Shown here in pieces: positions 1 through 5,935 of a stretch of DNA of 7,313 nucleotides (positions within the stretch are counted from its first letter, which is position 1; each line of letters opens with the position of its first letter). The position numbers were made by a program, and so were the translations under genes. The notes below the pieces were generated by a model that worked only from the letters and a program-made list of their open reading frames with translations, was not told where the DNA came from and did no database searches. The stretch comes from Candidatus Cloacimonadota bacterium (GTDB taxonomy: Bacteria > Cloacimonadota > Cloacimonadia > Cloacimonadales > WRIO01), in NCBI GenBank assembly GCA_023230175.1, contig JALNXV010000177.1, positions 1 to 7,313 on the forward strand, given 5' to 3'.

Positions 1-833
1 TAAGAATAGGTATCACCGGCGTACCGGGTGCAGGGAAAAGTACTTTTATTGAAACCTTTGGATTATACCTTATTGAAAATAAATTCAAACCGGCTGTTTT
101 GGCAATAGACCCTTCAAGTACTGTCTCTAAAGGAAGTATACTTGGTGATAAAACACGTATGGAACAGCTCTCAAGAAATGACCAAGCCTTCATTCGCCCT
201 TCTCCCTCAGCAGGTAATCTCGGTGGCGTAACACGTAAAACACGTGAAACTATGCTACTCTGTGAGGCTGCCGGATTTGATGTAATCCTTGTAGAAACTG
301 TAGGCGTTGGACAAAATGAAGTAACCGTTCGCTCTATGGTAGATTTCTTTTTATTAATCTTGATTTCAGGAGCGGGTGATGAACTTCAAGGTATTAAAAA
401 AGGAGTTATTGAACTTGCTGATGCAATTTTAGTCAATAAAGCTGATGGGGATAATATTATTAATGCTGAAACTGCTAAGGCTCAATATAATAATGCATTA
501 CATTATCTTTCAAATGCTACTCCCGGTTGGACAACAAAAGCTTATACTTGTAGTGCTGTTGAAAATAAAGGCATTGAAAACATCTGGACAGTTATACAAG
601 ATTTTGTAACTTATACTAAAGCAAAACAGATTTTTACAGATAGACGTATTCAACAAACTAAACAGTGGTTTGAGAGTATGCTAAATGAAGAGATTCTAAA
701 TAGTTTTTATAGAAATCCATATATTAAGGAAAAACTTCCTCAGGTTATTGAACAAATTAAACATAACAAACTAACTGCCGTTTCGGCAGTTAAACAGATG
801 ATGGATTTGTTTAAATCTAACGTTTTGAATTAA
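1..833 (+). CDS. meaB: MeaB/ArgK-family GTPase, methylmalonyl-CoA mutase chaperone (5' truncated by window edge)
   Basis: This is a G3E-family P-loop GTPase that, in characterised members, protects and reloads B12-dependent methylmalonyl-CoA mutase in the cytoplasm. The reading frame is open from base 3 (no start in the window) to the TAA at 831-833, giving 276 visible residues. The family is usually about 310-330 residues, so roughly 40-55 N-terminal residues are missing. Visible motifs are the Walker A loop GVPGAGKST (18-44), the switch segment AIDPSS followed by [10 protein letters not shown], the G3 region [10 protein letters not shown] (about 291-320) and the guanine-specificity motif NKAD (435-446). 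The C-terminal part is lysine-rich and helical, as expected for the dimerisation arm. Mutase subunit genes may lie upstream. A strong hairpin sits in the last codons (772-792). The family call is secure. The mutase partner is inferred, because some homologues serve related acyl-CoA mutases. Confidence 0.95.
   Translation, partial: RIGITGVPGAGKSTFIETFGLYLIENKFKPAVLAIDPSSTVSKGSILGDKTRMEQLSRNDQAFIRPSPSAGNLGGVTRKTRETMLLCEAAGFDVILVETVGVGQNEVTVRSMVDFFLLILISGAGDELQGIKKGVIELADAILVNKADGDNIINAETAKAQYNNALHYLSNATPGWTTKAYTCSAVENKGIENIWTVIQDFVTYTKAKQIFTDRRIQQTKQWFESMLNEEILNSFYRNPYIKEKLPQVIEQIKHNKLTAVSAVKQMMDLFKSNVLN
772..792 (+). other. GC-rich perfect hairpin inside the 3' end of meaB
   Basis: The segment TAACTGCCG (772-780), a TTT loop (781-783) and CGGCAGTTA (784-792) form a perfect 9-bp stem. 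It lies inside the coding sequence, about 38 bases before the stop codon. No uninterrupted T-run follows directly, so it is not a classical intrinsic terminator. It might slow polymerase, protect a 3' end, or be a by-product of the encoded residues LTAVSAVK. The structure is plain in the sequence; any function is unknown. Confidence 0.5.
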
Positions 834-888
834 TATTGATTTGAAATTTTTATTGAAACAATGAATAAGATATTAAACTTATAATCCG

Positions 889-1815
889 ATGGATAATAAT
901 TATTCTGAACATAACTGGGAACGTTCACAAAAAATTATTGAAATTTCCTTAACAGAAGTTCAAATTACCTTTCCTGAACTGAAAATAACCTCTATTAGCT
1001 CTATCCTGAACGGTTGCCGAAATACTAATTATATCATTCATTCTACTAATCATAAATATCTATTGAGATTGTTCTCTGATAAAAATGAACTAATAAATAA
1101 TGAAATAAATGCCTATAAGCTCTTACATATATATGTTAATATGCCTAATCTCATTGCTGTTGGTCAAATATTAGATTATAAGTATATCTTATATGAATTT
1201 ATTGAAGGTGAAATTTTTCAATCATATATTGATTTTAATAAGTTTGTGTCTGAAGATTGTATCCGACAGGTTGCCAATAATTTAGCCCTGATTCATAATG
1301 CTGAAATTAACAATTGTTCATTGTTTGTTTCTTTTGACTTGCCACCTTATAATCAATGGTACAGTTATTTTTTGAGTTCCTTATTTTTACAGAAACGATT
1401 AGGGAAAGACTTACTGAAACAAGTAACCGGTTATTTGGATGCAAATAAGATATTCTTTGATGAAATTGAAAGTTATCAAAGTCTTATTCATTGTGATTTC
1501 AGACCTGCAAATATGATTTTGAGTTCAAGTCAAAAGCTTTATATCATTGATTGGGAATATTCCGGGAAAGGACATAGTCTTGCCGATATTGGACAATTTT
1601 TTAGATATTCAAGATACTTTACTCAAAAAAACAGAGATCAGTTTTTTGAAGAATATAACAGATTAGCTATTTTAAAACTTCCCGATAATTGGTATAAACT
1701 TTGTAGAATTAGGGATTTAGTTAATCCTTTACAATTGTTAGGGAGCGAACAAGAAAAACCCATAATGTATAAAGACTTATTGAACGTAGTTAAGGATATT
1801 ATTTCTGAAAATTAA
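889..1815 (+). CDS. Phosphotransferase of the APH/choline-kinase fold, substrate unknown
   Basis: This is a 308-residue protein-kinase-like small-molecule phosphotransferase, probably cytoplasmic. The N-lobe shows a nucleotide-loop-like stretch LNGCRNTNYII (about residues 40-50), the strand YLLRLF (57-62), where many APH-fold enzymes carry LR rather than LK, and a Glu-bearing helix (about 67-80). The hinge reads YEFIEGE (102-108). The C-lobe has the Brenner motif HCDFRPAN with catalytic Asp203 and Asn208, then IIDWEYSG with metal-binding Asp221, then ADIGQFFRY. The fold and catalytic set are complete, so it should be active. The substrate cannot be read from sequence; choline, an amino alcohol, a sugar or an aminoglycoside are all possible, and a resistance role is not implied. 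ATG 889 is the only ATG-type start before conserved sequence, because an in-frame TAA sits at 874-876. It has no recognisable Shine-Dalgarno. It lies 55 bp after meaB on the same strand, perhaps cotranscribed. Confidence 0.85.
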   Translation: MDNNYSEHNWERSQKIIEISLTEVQITFPELKITSISSILNGCRNTNYIIHSTNHKYLLRLFSDKNELINNEINAYKLLHIYVNMPNLIAVGQILDYKYILYEFIEGEIFQSYIDFNKFVSEDCIRQVANNLALIHNAEINNCSLFVSFDLPPYNQWYSYFLSSLFLQKRLGKDLLKQVTGYLDANKIFFDEIESYQSLIHCDFRPANMILSSSQKLYIIDWEYSGKGHSLADIGQFFRYSRYFTQKNRDQFFEEYNRLAILKLPDNWYKLCRIRDLVNPLQLLGSEQEKPIMYKDLLNVVKDIISEN

Positions 1816-1870
1816 TAGAAAGAAAATGTACCAATAATAGATTTAAATCTTGTTTTGAATAGGTGACGTT
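1816..1870. other. Short convergent intergenic gap without a clear terminator
   Basis: These 55 bases separate the ends of the plus-strand kinase-like gene and the minus-strand small membrane protein gene. The only symmetry is a 12-bp AT-only palindrome, AGATTTAAATCT (1839-1850), followed on the plus strand by TGTTTT. It is too weak to call as an intrinsic terminator, so how the two converging transcripts end is not evident. Confidence 0.4.
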
Positions 1871-2161
1871 TTAGCCTGTTTCAAATCCTTCAATGTCTAA
1901 GGGTTGTTTTGATCGTCTTTCGACCTTTGGTTTACCATGGACTAAGAGTAGCCATTCATTCTTAGGGAAAGCAAATTTCCATAAACAAATAAGAATTCGA
2001 CCAACAACATTGGCAATAATAAGTACTGTCGCAGCTCGAATAAATGCTGAAGCAATAGAATAAGAAATATTGAAATATGATATATAAAAAGAGATAAAGA
2101 AATTTATGATTGAAAAAATATTCAACCAAGAGTTGGTGTAATCTTTACTCTTTATCATCAT
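1871..2161 (-). CDS. Small two-helix membrane protein, function unknown
   Basis: I do not recognise this 96-residue protein. Residues about 12-36 and 38-60 are strongly hydrophobic and aromatic and look like two transmembrane helices. An Arg at 42 lies at the start of the second. The tail from about 61 is soluble: a Trp-rich stretch (KFAFPKNEWLLLVHGKP), then the basic KVERRSK, then an acidic end. A positively charged tail directly after a helix usually stays on the cytoplasmic side. Evidence that it is a real gene is the hydrophobic pattern and a good ribosome site, AAGGATAGG, just before tandem ATG codons at 2161 and 2158. The second ATG is better spaced (7 bases from AAGGA). It lies downstream of the terminator that ends the preceding gene, so it needs its own promoter. 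TATAAT-like boxes at 2201-2206 and 2188-2193 (minus strand) are candidates, but neither has a convincing -35. Confidence 0.6.
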   Translation of the reverse strand: MMIKSKDYTNSWLNIFSIINFFISFYISYFNISYSIASAFIRAATVLIIANVVGRILICLWKFAFPKNEWLLLVHGKPKVERRSKQPLDIEGFETG

Positions 2162-2170
2162 CCTATCCTT
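2162..2170 (-). promoter_or_regulatory. Ribosome binding site deciding between tandem ATG starts
   Basis: On the minus strand this reads AAGGATAGG and abuts two consecutive ATG codons. From AAGGA there are 4 bases to the first ATG (2161) and 7 to the second (2158). Usual spacing therefore favours 2158 as the actual start, which would give a 95-residue product. Confidence 0.55.
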
Positions 2171-2228
2171 ATATATTATTTGTCTTTATTATAATCGGTA
2201 ATTATATCCATAGCTTTAGTAATATTTT

Positions 2229-2263
2229 AAAAAAAGATAAGCAGAGATATCTCTGCTTATATC
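2229..2263 (-). terminator. Intrinsic terminator of the TM1266-like gene, built on a 24-bp perfect palindrome
   Basis: Bases 2237-2260 are a perfect palindrome with half-site ATAAGCAGAGAT. Read on the minus strand, it follows the stop codon of the upstream gene (2270-2272) by about 10 bases and is followed by CTTTTTTT (2229-2236). A stem, then a U-run, is the standard rho-independent arrangement. A few bases must open to make the loop. On the plus strand no T-run follows, so it should work in one direction only. Confidence 0.85.
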
Positions 2264-2269
2264 TTAGTA

Positions 2270-2521
2270 TTACATTTTTAATTCCATTAAACTGACAGTT
2301 ACACCGTCAATTGCGTCTAATTTTGTAGATAGTTTATTAGCTACTTCATCATCACATCTTAGTTGTAAGATGATTATTCCGTTGCTGGCACAACCTTCGT
2401 AAGTATCGTGAAGTCCGAGTCTGGTTTGAATATAGCAACCAAATTCAGTTAATATTGATTGAACTTCCACAGCTTCTTCATTTCTTTTTTTGATAGCTAT
2501 TGCCATAATTCTAGGCTTCAT
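2270..2521 (-). CDS. TM1266-like small ferredoxin-fold protein (putative iron-only hydrogenase system regulator family)
   Basis: This is an 83-residue cytoplasmic protein resembling the TM1266 family, whose fold is like an ACT domain or the C-terminal domain of NikR and which is often annotated as a regulator of the iron-only hydrogenase system. The pattern that suggests this is an N-terminal strand (RIMAIAIKKR), a helix with EVQSILTEFG (19-28), the turn CYIQTRLGLHD (29-39), a strand GIIILQL (48-54), a helix (58-69) and a final strand DGVTVSLMEL (72-81). Three cysteines (29, 44, 56) and His38 could bind a metal; that is inference. There is no DNA-binding helix, so any regulatory role would need a ligand or partner. 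The start is set by AAGGAGT seven bases before the ATG. It forms a self-contained unit with a consensus promoter behind it and a terminator directly after it. No hydrogenase gene is visible, so the regulator label rests on family resemblance only. Confidence 0.7.
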   Translation of the reverse strand: MKPRIMAIAIKKRNEEAVEVQSILTEFGCYIQTRLGLHDTYEGCASNGIIILQLRCDDEVANKLSTKLDAIDGVTVSLMELKM

Positions 2522-2546
2522 AATTTACTCCTTAATATTTTTTGGA

Positions 2547-2575
2547 ATTATATAGTTTGATTTAATATATGTCAA
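2547..2575 (-). promoter_or_regulatory. Consensus sigma-70 promoter for the TM1266-like gene
   Basis: Read on the minus strand, TTGACA (2570-2575) is separated by exactly 17 bases from TATAAT (2547-2552), both perfect matches to the housekeeping consensus. Transcription would start near 2540, giving a short leader of about 20 bases that contains the AAGGAGT ribosome site. The -35 box lies only 6 bases past the rmlB stop codon, so rmlB readthrough would also enter this gene. Confidence 0.88.
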
Positions 2576-2581
2576 GAATAA

Positions 2582-3643
2582 TTATCTTGATTCATAATTT
2601 TTTTGTAGCCAGTTTTTATAAGTCCCTGATTTAATATTATTTATCCAATTGGTATTAGAAAGATACCAGTTTATTGTTTTCCTTAAGCCTGTTTCGAAAT
2701 CTACAGACTGTTTCCAGCCAAGTTCATCTTTTATCTTATTACAATTTATAGCGTATCTTCTGTCATGTCCCGGTCTATCTTTAACGTAGGTAATCAACTT
2801 GTTATGAGGAGAATTGTCCGGGAATAGTTCATCCATAATACTACACATTTTGTTTACTAATTTGATGTTTTCCCATTCGTTTTCTCCACCTATATTGTAT
2901 GTTTCACCTACATTACCGTTTTGGATAATGGAGTAAATACCTGAACAGTGGTCTTCTACATATAGCCAGTCTCTAATATTTTTCCCGTCTCCATAGACAG
3001 GTAAGTTTTCTCCTTCTTGAAGATTTAAAATCATAAGAGGGATTAGCTTTTCCGGGAATTGATAAGCCCCGTAATTATTGCTGCAATTTGATATAGTAAC
3101 AGGTAATTCATACGTGTGGAAATAGGCTGAGACTAAATGGTCAGAAGATGCTTTTGATGCTGAATACGGGCTGCGTGGGTCATAAGGAGTGTTTTCGAAA
3201 AAGTAACCACTATCGCCGAGACTACCAAATACTTCATCAGTTGAGATATGATGGAATAAGGTATTATCTTTATCTTTCCAGAGGTTTCTACATATTTCAA
3301 GTAGGTTAAATGTACCTATTATATTTGTATATATAAAATCTTTAGGTCCATGTATAGATCTATCAACGTGAGACTCTGCAGCAAAATGGACAACGCAATC
3401 AATATTATGTTTTAGAATAATATCTTTGCATTTGTCATAATCACAGATATCAGCTTGATAGAAAAAGTACTTACTTTTTTTTTCAATATCTTTAAGGTTT
3501 TCAGGATTACCGGCATAGGTAAGTTTATCAATATTTATGACATTTCCTTGAAATTCTTGTTTGAATAAGTAATGAATAAAATTAGCTCCGATAAAACCGG
3601 AACCACCGGTAATTAAAATATTATTAAATTGTCTTTTTGACAT
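2582..3643 (-). CDS. rmlB: dTDP-glucose 4,6-dehydratase
   Basis: This enzyme converts dTDP-glucose to dTDP-4-dehydro-6-deoxy-glucose, the second step of dTDP-rhamnose synthesis, using tightly bound NAD in the cytoplasm. At 353 residues it is the normal family length. It is an extended short-chain dehydrogenase. The NAD-binding glycine motif is TGGSGFIG (residues 12-19), followed by NIDKLTYAGN (37-46) and HFAAESHVDRS (86-96). The catalytic STDEVFG (134-140) supplies the Asp136-Glu137 pair typical of dehydratases, and the YxxxK pair is Tyr160 and Lys164. The sugar-nucleotide end reads RPGHDRRYAI (290-298 region). The ATG at 3643 follows AGAGGA at normal spacing and lies 14 bp after rmlC in the same operon. 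A run of nine A's at codons 54-57 keeps the frame intact here but is prone to slippage. No terminator follows before the next promoter. Confidence 0.97.
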   Translation of the reverse strand: MSKRQFNNILITGGSGFIGANFIHYLFKQEFQGNVINIDKLTYAGNPENLKDIEKKSKYFFYQADICDYDKCKDIILKHNIDCVVHFAAESHVDRSIHGPKDFIYTNIIGTFNLLEICRNLWKDKDNTLFHHISTDEVFGSLGDSGYFFENTPYDPRSPYSASKASSDHLVSAYFHTYELPVTISNCSNNYGAYQFPEKLIPLMILNLQEGENLPVYGDGKNIRDWLYVEDHCSGIYSIIQNGNVGETYNIGGENEWENIKLVNKMCSIMDELFPDNSPHNKLITYVKDRPGHDRRYAINCNKIKDELGWKQSVDFETGLRKTINWYLSNTNWINNIKSGTYKNWLQKNYESR

Positions 3644-3657
3644 AATTTCCTCTATTG

Positions 3658-4194
3658 TTATTTTATATCTTTTAATTTTGGATGTTTCATATCTTTGGGA
3701 GAGAGTTTTGGGTTAAATGAAGGCCAGAAAATATTTATATCCGGGTCGTTCCATATTATGCCTTTATCAGCTTCAGTTTTGTATTCAGAAGTAGTCTTAT
3801 AGACTGTTTCCGCTTCTTCGGAAATTGTATAGAATCCATGCGCAAAGCCTTCCGGAATATAGAGCATATAGAAGTTATCTTCTGAAAGTATGATTCCGTA
3901 CCAATGCCCAAAGGTAGGGGATTCTTTTCTAATGTCAACAGCAACATCGAATATTTGTCCTTTAACGCATCTGACTAATTTTCCTTGAGCATAATCTCCG
4001 CTTTGGTAATGTAATCCTCTTAGTACTCCTCGGTGAGAGCGAGAATGATTATCTTGTAGGAATTCTTGTGTTATTCCGGCGTTAAGAAATTCGGACTTTT
4101 TGTAGGTTTCCATAAAGAAGCCACGTTCATCAGAATATACTTTTGGGGTGATAAGGAATAAGCCTTGCATATTCATTGGGTGAAATGTAAACAT
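3658..4194 (-). CDS. rmlC: dTDP-4-dehydrorhamnose 3,5-epimerase
   Basis: RmlC epimerises C3 and C5 of dTDP-4-dehydro-6-deoxy-glucose to give dTDP-4-dehydro-L-rhamnose. The 178-residue length and single cupin domain match the family, which works as a dimer without a metal. Signature stretches are DERGFFMETY (22-31), QDNHSRSHRGVLRGLHYQ (47-64) with the expected catalytic His62, VRCVKGQIFDVAVDIR (74-89), IPEGFAHGF (113-121), VYKTTSEY (131-138) with Tyr132 where the catalytic tyrosine falls, and IIWNDPDINIFWP (146-158). The ATG at 4194 is set by AAGGAG, which lies within the last codons of rmlA. Only two bases separate the rmlA stop from this start, so translation of the two is likely coupled. 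Confidence 0.97.
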   Translation of the reverse strand: MFTFHPMNMQGLFLITPKVYSDERGFFMETYKKSEFLNAGITQEFLQDNHSRSHRGVLRGLHYQSGDYAQGKLVRCVKGQIFDVAVDIRKESPTFGHWYGIILSEDNFYMLYIPEGFAHGFYTISEEAETVYKTTSEYKTEADKGIIWNDPDINIFWPSFNPKLSPKDMKHPKLKDIK

Positions 4195-4196
4195 AA

Positions 4197-5066
4197 TTAT
4201 TTCTCCTTGATTAGTTCAAGTAAATATTGACCATATCCACTTTTTAGAAGTTCTTGAGCGAGTGATTGTAATTGATTTTTATTAATAAATCCCATTCTCC
4301 AAGCAATTTCTTCAATACATCCTATTTTTAGACCTTGTCTTTCTTCGATGGCTTTAATGAAAAGGGTTGCATCGGCTAAAGAATCAAAAGTGCCTGTATC
4401 TAACCATGCATAGCCTCTATCTAATACTTGTACATTTAGCATATTGTTTTCAAGATAGATACGATTAAGGTCAGTTATCTCTAATTCACCTCTTTTGGAA
4501 GGTTTAAGTGTTTTAGCGTATTCAACTACATTATTATCGTAAAAGTAAAGACCTACGACAGCGTAATTTGATTTAGGGTTAAGTGGTTTTTCTTCTAAAC
4601 TGATAGCTTTTTGATTGCTATCAAATTCAACTACGCCATATCGTTGAGGGTCTTTTACGTAGTAACCGAATACAGTAGCACCGTCAATATTATTTGATGC
4701 AAATTGAACCATTGAGGCTAATTTACTTCCGTAGAAAATATTATCTCCGAGTATGAGGGCTACAGGTTCATTTTGGATAAAATCTTTGCAAAGAAGAAAA
4801 GCTTCGGCTAATCCATTTGGTTTTTGTTGAATAACATAGCAAATTTTTAGACCTAGTTTGTCTCCGTTTCCAAAGAGATGTTCAAATTTATCTATATCTT
4901 CAGGAGTGGAAATGATACATATCTCTTTAATGCCGGCTAACATTAAAACTGAAAGCGGGTAGTATATCATTGGTTTGTCATATACAGGTAATAATTGTTT
5001 ACATACAGTTTTAGTTGCCGGGTAAAGCCTGGTCCCGCTACCTCCGGCTAAGATGATTCCTTTCAT
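4197..5066 (-). CDS. rmlA: Glucose-1-phosphate thymidylyltransferase
   Basis: RmlA joins dTTP and glucose-1-phosphate to give dTDP-glucose and pyrophosphate, the entry and feedback-controlled step of dTDP-rhamnose synthesis. The 289 residues match the usual length. The nucleotide-binding signature is [12 protein letters not shown] (8-19), followed by the lysine-bearing [17 protein letters not shown] (23-39). Further family stretches are [10 protein letters not shown] (104-113), YGVVEFD (143-149), [22 protein letters not shown] (156-177), the [16 protein letters not shown] substrate segment in the second half, and [13 protein letters not shown] near the C-terminus. The ATG at 5066 follows AAGGAGAG. 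It begins 14 bp after the unknown secreted-protein gene and is followed by rmlC, so it belongs to one operon. No sign of damage or transfer is visible. Confidence 0.97.
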   Translation of the reverse strand: MKGIILAGGSGTRLYPATKTVCKQLLPVYDKPMIYYPLSVLMLAGIKEICIISTPEDIDKFEHLFGNGDKLGLKICYVIQQKPNGLAEAFLLCKDFIQNEPVALILGDNIFYGSKLASMVQFASNNIDGATVFGYYVKDPQRYGVVEFDSNQKAISLEEKPLNPKSNYAVVGLYFYDNNVVEYAKTLKPSKRGELEITDLNRIYLENNMLNVQVLDRGYAWLDTGTFDSLADATLFIKAIEERQGLKIGCIEEIAWRMGFINKNQLQSLAQELLKSGYGQYLLELIKEK

Positions 5067-5080
5067 TGAGCTCTCCTTTA

Positions 5081-5830
5081 TTATATGTCTTGATGAATGA
5101 TAAACATAACTAAGTCTATTTCATTTAATCTGTTTGTATGAAATCTAATGTCAATATAATCTACATTATTATTATCGGCATTTTTTATGAACATATTACC
5201 AAAAAATTCGAGACGACTGTTAATTTTTTTTATTTCTTTAAATTCAAAATAGGCGTTTTGGTTTTCGTAGTGGTAGTTTATCTTTTTTATTGTTTCGGTG
5301 AATGAAGGCATAATAATTCTATCTCGACTGTCTTGATTATTTATTATGACATAGGTTTCAATTTCATCATAATTTCCGAGCATAAGTTCCGGGACCGGAG
5401 TCCCAAGTGTTCTGAATAAAACAGTTAGCCATGCAATTTGATTTTTTATTTCCTTGAAATCTGTTTTTGAAAGGTTATATGCCGGAATAATTTCTTTTGT
5501 ATTAAGGACTATTGTTGAATCTGTATAAGAACAAACAGTGTCCGGGATTACTGAAGTTCTTCTTGAAGTCACATCATTTTTTATGATAAAATCTGCTCTT
5601 GTATTTTGGAAATATTGGGTGGTTAAATAATAGTTTTTATCAACATTAATAATCTGATGTTTTGGAAACCATTTATGGAGTTTTTCTTTTAAGGTTAGTT
5701 TTTGGTCTTTTAATCGAAGATAAGGATTGTAGCTTTGTTGTAATTTTTTTAATAACAAGGTTTCACTATGGATAAAATTTAAGCTAGTGAGTAAAAGTAT
5801 AAAAAATAGAGTATAAAGTTTCCTTTGCAT
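5081..5830 (-). CDS. Secreted or periplasmic protein of unknown function, upstream gene of the rml operon
   Basis: I do not recognise this 249-residue protein. Residues 1-22 form a clear signal peptide: a basic start (MQRK), a hydrophobic core (about 6-19) and a likely cleavage after FIHS. There is no lipobox cysteine, so it is probably soluble in the periplasm or exported. The mature part is basic early on and rich in Lys, Asn, Ile and Tyr. It has alternating strand-like segments, for example [16 protein letters not shown] and DYIDIRFH, and a single Cys near residue 98. No catalytic motif, repeat or second membrane helix is evident. Its stop is 14 bp before rmlA on the same strand, so it is likely cotranscribed with the rhamnose genes and could act in envelope assembly; that link is context only. 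The start is supported by AAAGGA five bases before the ATG, and that ribosome site can pair with an upstream CCTTT (5848-5852). Confidence 0.75.
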   Translation of the reverse strand: MQRKLYTLFFILLLTSLNFIHSETLLLKKLQQSYNPYLRLKDQKLTLKEKLHKWFPKHQIINVDKNYYLTTQYFQNTRADFIIKNDVTSRRTSVIPDTVCSYTDSTIVLNTKEIIPAYNLSKTDFKEIKNQIAWLTVLFRTLGTPVPELMLGNYDEIETYVIINNQDSRDRIIMPSFTETIKKINYHYENQNAYFEFKEIKKINSRLEFFGNMFIKNADNNNVDYIDIRFHTNRLNEIDLVMFIIHQDI

Positions 5831-5836
5831 ATAAAT

Positions 5837-5852
5837 CCTTTCTCTAAAAAGG
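5837..5852 (-). promoter_or_regulatory. Leader hairpin overlapping the ribosome site of the secreted-protein gene
   Basis: On the minus strand, CCTTT (5848-5852) can pair with AAAGG (5837-5841) across a six-base loop. AAAGG is the core of the Shine-Dalgarno for the ATG at 5830. The five-bp stem is weak, so it could modestly lower initiation or be chance in this purine-rich leader. Confidence 0.3.
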
Positions 5853-5879
5853 TAAAAATTTTCTGAGTTATTTTGTCAA
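5851..5879 (-). promoter_or_regulatory. Candidate promoter of the secreted protein-rmlACB operon
   Basis: On the minus strand a perfect TTGACA (5874-5879) lies 22 bases above the leader hairpin and 44 bases before the ATG. At the standard 17-base spacing the -10 position reads TTTACC, only a half match, so the promoter would be weaker than the one at 2547-2575 or need an activator. The gap after the antiporter gene makes a promoter here plausible. Confidence 0.45.
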
Positions 5880-5906
5880 GAAAAATATCAGTGAAAGAGT
5901 TGAGTA

Positions 5907-5927
5907 GGTTTTAATTAATTAATAACC
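5907..5927. repeat. Imperfect inverted repeat between the antiporter and the rml operon
   Basis: GGTT (5907-5910) and TAACC (5923-5927) flank the 12-bp palindrome TTAATTAATTAA (5911-5922). It sits 9 bases after the antiporter stop codon and about 28 bases upstream of the candidate -35 box. It could be a weak terminator or a protein-binding site; there is no T-run after it on the minus strand. Symmetry is easily met by chance in such AT-rich sequence. Confidence 0.3.
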
Positions 5928-5935
5928 TTGATCGG

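Noticed and set aside
99..101. TTG as a possible start of the MeaB gene
   Set aside because: The Walker A motif and the preceding conserved residues are encoded in frame upstream from base 3, so the true start lies before the window.
841..885. Promoter before the kinase-like gene from TTGAAA (841-846 or 853-858) and TATAAT (880-885)
   Set aside because: The spacings are 33 and 21 bases, both outside the usual 16-19, and the TATAAT is only 3 bases from the ATG.
1839..1850. AT-only palindrome AGATTTAAATCT as a bidirectional terminator between converging genes
   Set aside because: It has only one G-C pair per arm and no uninterrupted T-run on either side. It is too weak to support the call.
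2110..2295. A 61-codon plus-strand open frame overlapping the small membrane protein gene and the terminator region
   Set aside because: It runs through a clear minus-strand terminator and the end of the TM1266-like gene, has no ribosome site and low-complexity Ser/Tyr/Ile content. It is antisense noise.
2564..2596. Near-palindrome CAAGATAATTATTCTTG after the rmlB stop as a terminator
   Set aside because: The stem is short and imperfect, no T-run follows on the minus strand, and it overlaps the -35 box of the next promoter.
3756..3947. A 63-codon minus-strand open frame inside rmlC in another phase
   Set aside because: It lies wholly within a confidently identified, conserved gene and has no independent signals.
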